A stretch of DNA of 36,866 bases from Verrucomicrobiota bacterium. Lineage in GTDB: Bacteria > Verrucomicrobiota > Kiritimatiellia > JAAZAB01. A program made the position numbers and the translations under genes. The stretch covers positions 1 to 36,866 of the forward strand of contig JAHIJO010000205.1 of NCBI GenBank assembly GCA_018898455.1, given 5' to 3'. Under the pieces are notes generated by a model, which saw only the letters and a list, made by a program, of their open reading frames with translations, was not told where the DNA came from and searched no databases. This document shows positions 18,003 through 25,534 of the stretch, in pieces (position 1 is the first letter of the stretch; every line of letters starts with the position of its first letter).

Positions 18003-20075
18003 ATGCAAAACGAAAAGAAGTGGTACGAGAAACCGATGCGGATTGCCGCGCTGCAATGTTCTTCCGAAGGCAAGGCAATGAAAGTCCTTGATGTCTGGAG
18101 CAATTGCGGCTTTGACGTTGAGCAGTTACTGCATCTTAGCGCAACCGGGTATTCAGGCTACCTGATGAGAGACAAGGAGCCTCAGATACGCGCGTACATC
18201 AAACAGGCGCATAAGAAGGGCATGCGGATCATCTTTTATATCGCGCCGGGCGCGGGTGCGGAGGATTTTTTCAAGGAGCACCCGGATTGCATCCAGAAGA
18301 ACGCCCAGGGCGACAAATGCGGCGGGGCGTGCATGAACTCGCCGTATCGGGACAGGCTCATAGCCGACACGGTGGACGTCGCCCGCATCGGCGCCGACGG
18401 CATATTCTATGACGGCCCGTGCGTAAGCGCCTCCGGCTGCTACTGCCAATACTGCCGGAATCTCTTCCGCGAGCGCCACGGCCAGGACCTGCCCAAGAAA
18501 GAGGACGTGCATGATCCTCTCTGGCACAAATTCATCGACTTCCGCTACGACACGATCGCCAACTACCTCATTGACGCCAACGCGGCGCTGAAGGCAAAGT
18601 TTCCTGAGGCGATACTGTATATGAATGGCCATCATGTCGCCTCCGACATCGACACCGGGCGCGACAACCGCAGGCTCATCAAGGGCCAGGACATTCTTGG
18701 GGCCGAGGGCGGGTTCATCTTCTATCGCAGGCCCGAGCAGATTCCATACTGGAAGGCAGGCGGCACGGCCAAGCTCATCGAGGCCCAGTCCGGCGGGAAA
18801 CCCACGGTGATCTTCGCGGCTGGAGATCACAAGCCTTGGAACCGCTACTTGCACACCGCGGCCCAGACCAGGCTGCTCTATGCCGACAGCGTCGCCAACG
18901 GCGCCAGCGTCTGGTACGGCCTTCATTCGCCAATCGACGACATGAGCCATCCCGGCGGGCAGGCAGCCAAAGAGATGAACCGATTCCTGGCCAAGAATCA
19001 GAAATACTACGCTGGCGCCAAGTCGATGGCCCACGTGGCACTGATGCGCTCGGCCGCAACCATCGACTATTACCAGCGTGAGACGGACATGTCGGACTTC
19101 ACCTCCGAACACCAGAACAAGGTCGAGGGCCTGCTGGGCAGTTTTGCCAAGTGCTTCGCGGGCTTCTACGAAATCCTGCTCCGCTCGCACATTCCCTTCG
19201 ACCTGGTGGATGAGCAATCGCTTTGGGAAGACGTGATGACCAGGTACGACACGCTTGTCCTGCCCAACTGCGCGTGCATGGACCAGCGGACTGCCGGGGC
19301 GATAAGGGACTTCGTCGCTTCCGGCAAACAGGTCGTTGCAAGCTTTAATACGTCGCTTTATGACGAGCTGGTCGTGCAGAAAAAGGACTTCGCCCTGGCC
19401 GACGTTTTCGGCGTGTCGTTCATGGGGGATTACCACGACTTCAAGACGGCAAGCTACCTGTCGCTGGCGACCGACCACGCTGTAACCAAAGGCATTCGCC
19501 AACGGCTCATGCCCGCCCCGGCCTGGGGCTGCAAGGTGCGGGCCGACGGTGCCAAGGTGCTGGCGATGTTCAGGGAACCGACGCATTCGCAATACGTTCC
19601 TTTGAAGCCCGAAACCACGCCGGCGATTACCGTGAACACCGTCGGCAAGGGCCGGGCTGTCTTCTTCGCCGGCAACTTCGGCGAGCACTACCTTGACTAC
19701 GGCATACCCGAGCACCGGATGCTTGTGGCCAACGCCGTCGCGTCTTTCGGCAAACCGCTGGTGACACTGGCTGACGCGCCGGGTTCGCTCGAAGTCGTCC
19801 TTCGGCGGCAAGGCCCGGAGGCCATTGGCGAGGGCAACCAGGAACGGATTATTGTGCATTTGGTCAATTTCACCGGCGAGATGAGAAGGCCGCTGGAGCG
19901 AATCATTCCCTGCCGCAACGTGGAAGTTACGCTCAACATCGGCAAGAAAGTAAGCTCGGTCCGCGCCCTTGCCGCAAACAAACCCCTGAAATTCGCGGTG
20001 AAAGGCCGCTCGGTGCGGTTCGTCGTGCCCGAAGTCCGTGAATACGAGGTGATCGCCGTGGAGACGAAGAAGTAA
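18003..20075 (+). CDS. GHL6-like putative glycoside hydrolase with trimerisation-type domain
   Basis: A 690-aa protein, 17 bp behind the preceding gene. The N-terminal TIM barrel resembles the GHL6-type hypothetical glycosyl hydrolases: FYIAPG, GADGIFYDGPC (D137 is a candidate nucleophile), then the Cys motif CYCQYCRNLF and ERHGQDLP. A beta-galactosidase trimerisation-like domain follows (YDTLVLPNCACMD, IRDFVASGKQVVASFNTSLYDE, ADVFGVSF, GKGRAVFFAGNFGEHYLDYG). The protein ends in an Ig-like beta domain (ERIIVHLVNFTGEM). No signal peptide, so it is cytoplasmic. The arrangement resembles fucosidase/GH42-like enzymes, and the specificity is unknown. The long minus-strand ORF 18153-19859 is its antisense shadow. 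Confidence 0.78.
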   Translation: MQNEKKWYEKPMRIAALQCSSEGKAMKVLDVWSNCGFDVEQLLHLSATGYSGYLMRDKEPQIRAYIKQAHKKGMRIIFYIAPGAGAEDFFKEHPDCIQKNAQGDKCGGACMNSPYRDRLIADTVDVARIGADGIFYDGPCVSASGCYCQYCRNLFRERHGQDLPKKEDVHDPLWHKFIDFRYDTIANYLIDANAALKAKFPEAILYMNGHHVASDIDTGRDNRRLIKGQDILGAEGGFIFYRRPEQIPYWKAGGTAKLIEAQSGGKPTVIFAAGDHKPWNRYLHTAAQTRLLYADSVANGASVWYGLHSPIDDMSHPGGQAAKEMNRFLAKNQKYYAGAKSMAHVALMRSAATIDYYQRETDMSDFTSEHQNKVEGLLGSFAKCFAGFYEILLRSHIPFDLVDEQSLWEDVMTRYDTLVLPNCACMDQRTAGAIRDFVASGKQVVASFNTSLYDELVVQKKDFALADVFGVSFMGDYHDFKTASYLSLATDHAVTKGIRQRLMPAPAWGCKVRADGAKVLAMFREPTHSQYVPLKPETTPAITVNTVGKGRAVFFAGNFGEHYLDYGIPEHRMLVANAVASFGKPLVTLADAPGSLEVVLRRQGPEAIGEGNQERIIVHLVNFTGEMRRPLERIIPCRNVEVTLNIGKKVSSVRALAANKPLKFAVKGRSVRFVVPEVREYEVIAVETKK

Positions 20076-20088
20076 ATCAACAACTCAA

Positions 20089-20115
20089 GCCGCGAATGAC
20101 ACGAAAACGTCCGTG
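20089..20115. repeat. Possible fragment of a dispersed intergenic repeat
   Basis: CCGCGAATGACACGAA resembles, from memory, a short string often found between genes in environmental genomes. There is only one copy in this window, so support is weak. Confidence 0.25.
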
Positions 20116-20208
20116 GATAGAGATCAATCAACAGTAAGATATTAAGGTTCCTATCATTGTCTGGTCTGGACTGGTTTCGTAGGGACTGCGATCACGCATG
20201 GCCGTCTG

Positions 20209-20224
20209 TTGCGGCGCGCCGCAA
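20209..20224. repeat. Perfect 16-bp palindrome upstream of the M28 gene
   Basis: TTGCGGCGCGCCGCAA lies in the 193-bp gap between the GHL6-like gene and the peptidase gene. It could be an operator or part of a hairpin. No T-run follows. The gap otherwise holds only the repeat fragment noted at 20089 and the peptidase SD. Confidence 0.5.
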
Positions 20225-20268
20225 GCGGCGCCCCCACAATCGGTCCAGGTTATTTCAGGAAGGTTATC

Positions 20269-21192
20269 ATGACCGACGTCATTCCATCGCTGATCGCTCG
20301 TGTTGACCAGGAACGCCTCAAGCGCAGCCTCTTTTATCTTGCCAAGGATCCGCTGCCCTTCCGTAAGCTTAACTATACAATCCCCGGCCACGCCAAGAAC
20401 ACGCTTTACGAGGCCGACGATTACATTCAATCACAATTGGAATTCTCGGGCTATGCCGTGGACAAGGAGGGCGTCAAGGTCCAGGCGTTCCGCTGCGACA
20501 GCACCAAGCCCAAGTCGGACCAGTATTCCAGTCCTGCTGCCGACGACCCCTGGTACACCGCTTACAACATTTACGCAAGAAGGCCAGGCCGCGAAATGTC
20601 CGGCGAGGTCATCCTGTTGCTTGGGCACAAGGACTCGCAAAGCTGGGTTGACTCACCGGGGGCATACGACAATGCCGGCGGGACGGTCGCCCTGCTGGAG
20701 ATAGCCCGAGTGCTGAGCAAATACCGGAACCGTCGGTCCCTGTGGTTCCTGTTTTGCAACGAGGAGCACTGTCCCTGGACTAGCCCCGCTGCGGCCAAGT
20801 TGTGCAAGTCCCGCGGCGACAATCTGGTTGCCATTTTAAATCTCGACAGCATTGCCATCAAGTCCCAGGTCAACATAGATGCCGGCAGGAAGACCAACCT
20901 CTCGCTTTACACCGCCCCGGAGGGCAAATTTCTGGCCGAGCTGATGTCCGAGGTTAACCGGACCTACGGGATCAACCTGGAACAGCAGATTCACTGCCGG
21001 TCTTCGCCTGCCGGGGACGACGGCTCGTTTGTCAAAGAGGGGTTCACACGAACCATACTCAACATAGGCTCCCATGATAATGACCCCAACTACCACCTTG
21101 AGAGCGACCTGCCGGAGTACGTCGATATCGAAAATATCCGCCTGACCACCCAGGCGACCCTTGCGGCAGTGGTGAGTTTGGATCAGACCTGA
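20269..21192 (+). CDS. M28-family zinc metallopeptidase
   Basis: A protein of 307 aa from the ATG at 20269 (SD AGGAAGG). The track start lies inside a palindrome and is rejected. The co-catalytic two-zinc site of M28 aminopeptidases is complete: H120-x-D122 (GHKDS), D134 (GAYDNAGG), E165-E166 (CNEEH), D193 (NLDS) and H276 (NYHLESD). Family members release N-terminal amino acids. Some M28 proteins act on modified peptides or cyclise glutamine. No signal peptide is seen, so it is probably cytoplasmic. A peptidase at the end of a glycosidase operon hints at glycoprotein or peptidoglycan-like substrates, but that is speculation. Confidence 0.86.
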   Translation: MTDVIPSLIARVDQERLKRSLFYLAKDPLPFRKLNYTIPGHAKNTLYEADDYIQSQLEFSGYAVDKEGVKVQAFRCDSTKPKSDQYSSPAADDPWYTAYNIYARRPGREMSGEVILLLGHKDSQSWVDSPGAYDNAGGTVALLEIARVLSKYRNRRSLWFLFCNEEHCPWTSPAAAKLCKSRGDNLVAILNLDSIAIKSQVNIDAGRKTNLSLYTAPEGKFLAELMSEVNRTYGINLEQQIHCRSSPAGDDGSFVKEGFTRTILNIGSHDNDPNYHLESDLPEYVDIENIRLTTQATLAAVVSLDQT

Positions 21193-21217
21193 AACAAGCT
21201 GATAGGTAATGCAAGCC

Positions 21218-21248
21218 AAAAATCACTGGGAGGACGATTTCCGTCTCC
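21218..21248 (-). terminator. Intrinsic terminator candidate for the leftward right-hand operon
   Basis: On the minus strand GGAGACG pairs with CGT-C-CTCC (one bulge) around a 5-base loop, followed six bases later by TTTTT. It lies between the convergent M28 and SUMF1 genes. Confidence 0.35.
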
Positions 21249-21300
21249 TCTTCCGTCTTACCCCACCCTTTTTTCAGAGACCTATTGGAGCCTGTCCTGT

Positions 21301-22824
21301 TCAAGGTGCCGTGCGCACGGCACGCCCCCAAGTCCAGGAGAAGAAGTCCGCACGAGCCGTCCTCACATAGTCAACCCTGCCGCGGTCCGCTACGCGCAAC
21401 TCCCCGGTCGCGACATCAGTATAGCGCCAATCCCCGCCGCGCCACCCGGCGCCTACGTATGTCCCAGGCCACCCCGTCACGTTCGCGGTGCCGCCAACCG
21501 TTAGCGTGCCGTCCCCGTGGATCCCCGTGAATGCGCGCCCCTCCGCCGTACTCACCTTGATCGGCCATTCCCAAATATTTCCGGATAGTTGCATCATCCC
21601 ATAATATCCGGCGCCCGTGTTCGTTCTCGTCCCGAAACCAATCCCCAGACAGCCCACGCGCATTGGCCCTGCCATGCCACTGTAGCCAATTACGCAGTTG
21701 GCGTTAGCAGGCAACGGCGCCTCGTTGGCTTGGCCTGCGTTGACGACGCTCGTCGCCTTGGTTATATTCGTGGTCCCCCACGCATACTCGCCCTTCACCG
21801 GAATATTCGTTCCGCGGCACGCTTTTTCGTACTCCAGTTCCGTCATCGGCCGCAAGCCCGCCCAGTCCACAAAAGCCGCTCCATCCGCCCAATTATTGTA
21901 ATTGCACGCCACGTGGGGCGCGCTCGATGTGTAGACTCCACCCACATTCGTGATGGCGTAACGGGAGCTGGGGATGGCTATTGCATACCACCGAGAAGTC
22001 GCCTGCGCGGTGGTCAGCGTGTTGAGGAAGTCCACATATTGACCCTGGCTGATCTCGTACTTCATCCCATAGAACGCCGCATACCCCTTCGGAAACGCGA
22101 CTGGCAGCACTCCCGGCGAACCAATAGCTCCGGTGGCCCACAAACAATTTGGCTGATTGGTTAACAATATCTGGCCTTCGGTCTGAACCAGAAACGGCAT
22201 ATTGGCGCTGGTTCCATCATGAAAGCGGCCGGACTCCGTCCCATTCGTGCTCCCCACGTAGAACGCACCCGCCGGCACATATACCATCTCGATCGCACAG
22301 ACCTTGAGTTGCGCCGGCACGGAGTCCGGTACGCCGTCGGATACATAGTTCCAGCGCAGACACACATTGCTGGCCGTGAACAAACCGGAACCGTTCGTGT
22401 TCCGATAGATAAAGACGCCGGTGCCGTTGGTTCGCGGTGTTCCCGAATACCCCGGAAAATTGGTAGTGGGCGACAAGCCCACGGTAATCGTACTCCCGGC
22501 CGGGGGTACATGGTCCGCCGCGTTGGTGCTTAATGAAGCATGATGCCAATCACTCCAGGAGCTTCCGGTTGTGTTCGTGCGATATTTCACGAATATCCAA
22601 GCCGCATCCCAGTTGTACGGCTCCATCTGCCCTCCGCCAGCCAGATCACAACGCCAAGAATTTGTCCAGGCAATGTCAAACTTCACCAGCCAATGACTGC
22701 CACGAGCCCGGTTAACACCCGACACGTTGGTAACCGAAATATCATTTGCCCAGCCCGCGGCACTGACCAACCAACAGGCTATGAACACCGTCGCGCCGCT
22801 CGTTGTTGTTCTCATGTCCATCAT
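21301..22824 (-). CDS. Secreted SUMF1 (FGE-sulfatase domain) protein
   Basis: A protein of 507 aa from the ATG at 22824. The start was chosen because it overlaps the stop of the upstream small ORF as ATGA, has GGAG upstream, and places the signal peptide at the N-terminus (cleavage likely after GWA near 26). The N-terminal beta-rich domain (VTNVSG...WLVKFDIAWTNSWR...AAWIFVKY) is a type often found ahead of SUMF1 domains in PVC and Bacteroidetes proteins. The SUMF1 domain covers about 185-507 (EMVYVPAGAFYVGS, YEISQGQYVDFLNTLT, RPMTELEYEKACRG, LSGNIWEW, GWRGGDWRY). The C-terminal part has no Cys pair equivalent to the formylglycine-generating enzyme active site, so binding or a structural role is likelier than sulfatase maturation. 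It is the last gene of its operon. Confidence 0.85.
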   Translation of the reverse strand: MMDMRTTTSGATVFIACWLVSAAGWANDISVTNVSGVNRARGSHWLVKFDIAWTNSWRCDLAGGGQMEPYNWDAAWIFVKYRTNTTGSSWSDWHHASLSTNAADHVPPAGSTITVGLSPTTNFPGYSGTPRTNGTGVFIYRNTNGSGLFTASNVCLRWNYVSDGVPDSVPAQLKVCAIEMVYVPAGAFYVGSTNGTESGRFHDGTSANMPFLVQTEGQILLTNQPNCLWATGAIGSPGVLPVAFPKGYAAFYGMKYEISQGQYVDFLNTLTTAQATSRWYAIAIPSSRYAITNVGGVYTSSAPHVACNYNNWADGAAFVDWAGLRPMTELEYEKACRGTNIPVKGEYAWGTTNITKATSVVNAGQANEAPLPANANCVIGYSGMAGPMRVGCLGIGFGTRTNTGAGYYGMMQLSGNIWEWPIKVSTAEGRAFTGIHGDGTLTVGGTANVTGWPGTYVGAGWRGGDWRYTDVATGELRVADRGRVDYVRTARADFFSWTWGRAVRTAP

Positions 22825-23102
22825 GATAATCCGTTCTCCCTGATCTTTGTCCAAAAGTTCTTCGTAAAGTCCATAATGATCTTCCGGGCCAAGCAAAAAT
22901 GATCCGCAAGAGCATACGCCTCCGGTAAAGAACTTATATTTATAAACGTGCCGCGCGGTATGCTAGTGATTCCGATAGAGGACTCATACCCTTGCCCGTT
23001 ACCAGCGAAATAGGCGCCGGCCGCGGCATTATTTGACACACTGGTGAATAATATTAAAATCAGCACCACAATCACACCGGATATCGTCTTCATATTTCTC
23101 AC
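22821..23102 (-). CDS. 93-aa secreted small protein, translationally coupled
   Basis: It starts at GTG 23102 (or ATG three codons later) inside the stop of the upstream gene (GTGA) and ends overlapping the SUMF1 start (ATGA). The SD (AGGAAGAGG) lies in the end of the upstream gene. A strong signal peptide (ISGVIVVLILILFTSVS, cleavage after about residue 28) is followed by GAYFAGNGQGYESS. That reads like the N-terminal YxGGxGDGY-type repeat unit of some surface proteins of this lineage. The basic C-terminus then has no recognisable domain. It may be a genuine secreted peptide or the truncated remnant of a larger surface protein. The overlap at both ends argues that it is still translated. Confidence 0.6.
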   Translation of the reverse strand: MRNMKTISGVIVVLILILFTSVSNNAAAGAYFAGNGQGYESSIGITSIPRGTFINISSLPEAYALADHFCLARKIIMDFTKNFWTKIRENGLS

Positions 23103-25531
23103 CTCTTCCTTTTACCTATGGCAGAGATTTCAATTTTAGTAAGCGCCTTGAGCGGGAAGCTGAGATAAACTTTACTCCCATCTCTGACCCAGCCATTTTC
23201 TTTCAATTCTCTGCGGGCGGCAACTTTGGTTACCGGTTGACCGTCAATGGTTATCGCAATGTCCGTATCGATGATAAGATCGAAACTAAGCGTGAAGTCC
23301 GGACAGGTGAACGGCGCATTAAGGATCAACGTGACTTTTTCCTTTTCTTGGCTGGTGGTGATCTTGCAGGTCTGGCCGGCCGTAAAATAACGCGCTATTT
23401 CACTGACTTTCATCCATTTAACCCGGTCGCCGAGATGCTGGTTGACGCGTCGTTCAATCTCCTGTACCGCCAGGAGGCCTTTCCGGGTGCCGTTGCCATA
23501 AAGCGACTGCCAGTGCGTGTAGAAAGTAAGATAGCTCCCGGTCTTCATCAGGTCCAGGAACCGGCCTTTTTGGCCGTCGGCCGTGACGAAGTAATCCGCC
23601 ATCAGGTTGACCTCGCCCTTGCCGCTGACGGCTTCCCACATCGGTTCAACGGTGGCGGCCGGGATGCTCACCACGACTTCCCCGTTGGCCTGATCAAGAT
23701 ACATGATCTTAGGCAGAACCTTGGCTGATTTTTCATCTACGTCAAGGAAGTAATAACCGAGCTTGATCCCGTTAACTTTCTTCAAGGCGGCCAGAACCGC
23801 CGGCGCGTAAACATTGGCCTGATCGCCTTTGAATTCGCAGGGCTGAGTAACGCCGACGGCGGTAAGCCCTGTCTTTTTGAGAATCTCCATGGCAGTCGTC
23901 ATATATTCGGTCAACTGTTCCAGATTCTGACTTGACGTGAGCTTGTGTTCAGCGATCGGGAGGAGCTTTTTGGTTTTAAGGTCGAGACCAAGCGTATGGG
24001 TTAAAATTTCCGGGGTGATATCAAAAGACGGTACAATTTGTTCTCGGACAACTTTTATCCACTCGGCCACCTCTTTCCTGTCATAGCCGTCCAATCCTTC
24101 GGCGATACTACCCAATCCCATCGGGTAAGGAACGACCGAAAACTTGCCACGCACACTGCTCCGGCAAACCCAGTCGGCAAATTCCTTGAGAAAAGAAACA
24201 GGGATATCCTTTACCATAACTACGTCGGGCGAAGCTTCCCAGCTCTTGAATTGGCCGGCCGCCAGTTTGTCCACGTCGCGCCGAAAATAATACAGCGGGT
24301 TAACACCGGGCGCCGGATCATCAATTAGCAGGCTCACGGGAAAACGTCCGTTGGGGAGGTCGACCTTGACGTTGGAAATCGTCGTGCCGGCTACTACGGC
24401 GACAGCTGACCCCTGACTCCAGTTGCCGGGATAGATCGTGATGGGTTGAACATATTTTGACGGCTCAGGACGGTACCAAGTATTATCCGGATCAACGCCT
24501 TTGATTTCGCCGATAAATTTGCCGTCTTTTTCGGCCCGGATCGTATATGTATAATTAATTACCGACCGCTCTTTTCCCTGCGCATCAATGGAACGGACAC
24601 ACGATTCCGTGACCACCAGAGATTTGCCGGTGTCAGGCAATGGCGTGTGACCGTCCAGTTCGGTGAGTTGCGCGCGGTATGCCGCCATGGGAACACCGAG
24701 TTCCACCGTTCCGCCGTTTTCGGGAACAACCGTAACCTTGGCGCCAACGACGGGTTTATTGGAGGCATCCACGACCAGCACGTCTAAATAGTATTTTATG
24801 GTAACTGTACGGTTTGAACCTTCAACCACCAGCCCCGCGGCTTTTGTGTTTACCAGGACGGAATTAGCGCCCGATGTGTAAAATTTTCCTAAAAATTCGC
24901 AATCACGGATCTCCGGATTACCGGAGGCATAATTGATATAGCTATGTGGAATGCCCGCCACCCTGGTGGCAATAATGGAGGGACTCTTTTTAGGATAATT
25001 TCCGAAAGAGAAATATCCGTCACCAATAAAATTATTTATTTCGCAATGGTCAATGACGATGTCATCATGATTCAACCTTAAACCATCGGCCCAACTGTTG
25101 GTGTTGCTGAAAAGGCCTTCAAGTTTGACCCGCGTCAATCTTGTCTTGCCGTTCAGAATGATTTGATAGCTGAAACCGCGACCAGCGGAGATATGCGTAT
25201 CGGCGATGACCACGGTACCGTAATTTACGATCTTGAACTCATGGGCGCCGGCGCAATTGATTTTAAGTTTAACCGGCTGATCCGGTGTTCCGGCAATCGC
25301 GAGCTGAGCATCATTGGTGATCACCAGATTGGCGGTCAGGATTGCGGTTTGTTGCCCCGCATTCCAGGAAAAAACATTCGGGTCGGCAATATCCGCGGCC
25401 AAGGAGGCCAAAGTGTTGTCTGTCCCGCTAACGGTGATCGTCTTAGTCGCGCTGTTATAGGAACTTTTTGCCAGTCCGGTTGTGACTCCAAAGAATAAGG
25501 TCGCCACGATTGTAATCAATCTCGTCTTCAT
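23099..25531 (-). CDS. Secreted beta-helix plus deacetylase-like barrel fusion
   Basis: An 810-aa protein with a signal peptide (cleavage after GLA, about 21). Residues 25-240 are a right-handed parallel beta-helix pattern (ILTANLVITNDAQLAI, FKIVNYGTVVIADTHIS, DDIVIDHCEINNF, NPEIRDCEFLG). A carboxypeptidase-regulatory/Ig-like module follows at about 245-395 (YLDVLVVDASNKPVVGAKVTVV). The C-terminal 400 residues look like a polysaccharide-deacetylase or DUF2334-like beta/alpha barrel (FPVSLLIDDPAPG, FSVVPYPMG, TPEILTHTLG, YLTFYTHWQSLYG). The LIDDPAPG acids could bind metal. I infer an exported enzyme that grips a glycan with the helix and modifies or cleaves it. It starts 3 bp after the previous gene, whose end contains its SD. 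Confidence 0.75.
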   Translation of the reverse strand: MKTRLITIVATLFFGVTTGLAKSSYNSATKTITVSGTDNTLASLAADIADPNVFSWNAGQQTAILTANLVITNDAQLAIAGTPDQPVKLKINCAGAHEFKIVNYGTVVIADTHISAGRGFSYQIILNGKTRLTRVKLEGLFSNTNSWADGLRLNHDDIVIDHCEINNFIGDGYFSFGNYPKKSPSIIATRVAGIPHSYINYASGNPEIRDCEFLGKFYTSGANSVLVNTKAAGLVVEGSNRTVTIKYYLDVLVVDASNKPVVGAKVTVVPENGGTVELGVPMAAYRAQLTELDGHTPLPDTGKSLVVTESCVRSIDAQGKERSVINYTYTIRAEKDGKFIGEIKGVDPDNTWYRPEPSKYVQPITIYPGNWSQGSAVAVVAGTTISNVKVDLPNGRFPVSLLIDDPAPGVNPLYYFRRDVDKLAAGQFKSWEASPDVVMVKDIPVSFLKEFADWVCRSSVRGKFSVVPYPMGLGSIAEGLDGYDRKEVAEWIKVVREQIVPSFDITPEILTHTLGLDLKTKKLLPIAEHKLTSSQNLEQLTEYMTTAMEILKKTGLTAVGVTQPCEFKGDQANVYAPAVLAALKKVNGIKLGYYFLDVDEKSAKVLPKIMYLDQANGEVVVSIPAATVEPMWEAVSGKGEVNLMADYFVTADGQKGRFLDLMKTGSYLTFYTHWQSLYGNGTRKGLLAVQEIERRVNQHLGDRVKWMKVSEIARYFTAGQTCKITTSQEKEKVTLILNAPFTCPDFTLSFDLIIDTDIAITIDGQPVTKVAARRELKENGWVRDGSKVYLSFPLKALTKIEISAIGKRKR

Positions 25532-25534
25532 GGT

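Noticed and set aside
18153-19859. 568-aa minus-strand ORF
   Set aside because: Exact antisense of the GHL6-like gene. It has no SD, signal or family motif and arises from GC-rich codon bias on the real strand.
21306-21323. Perfect 18-bp palindrome GTGCCGTGCGCACGGCAC
   Set aside because: Lies inside the last codons of the SUMF1 gene (RAVRTA) with no T-run after it. Probably a coding coincidence, though it could aid the nearby terminator.
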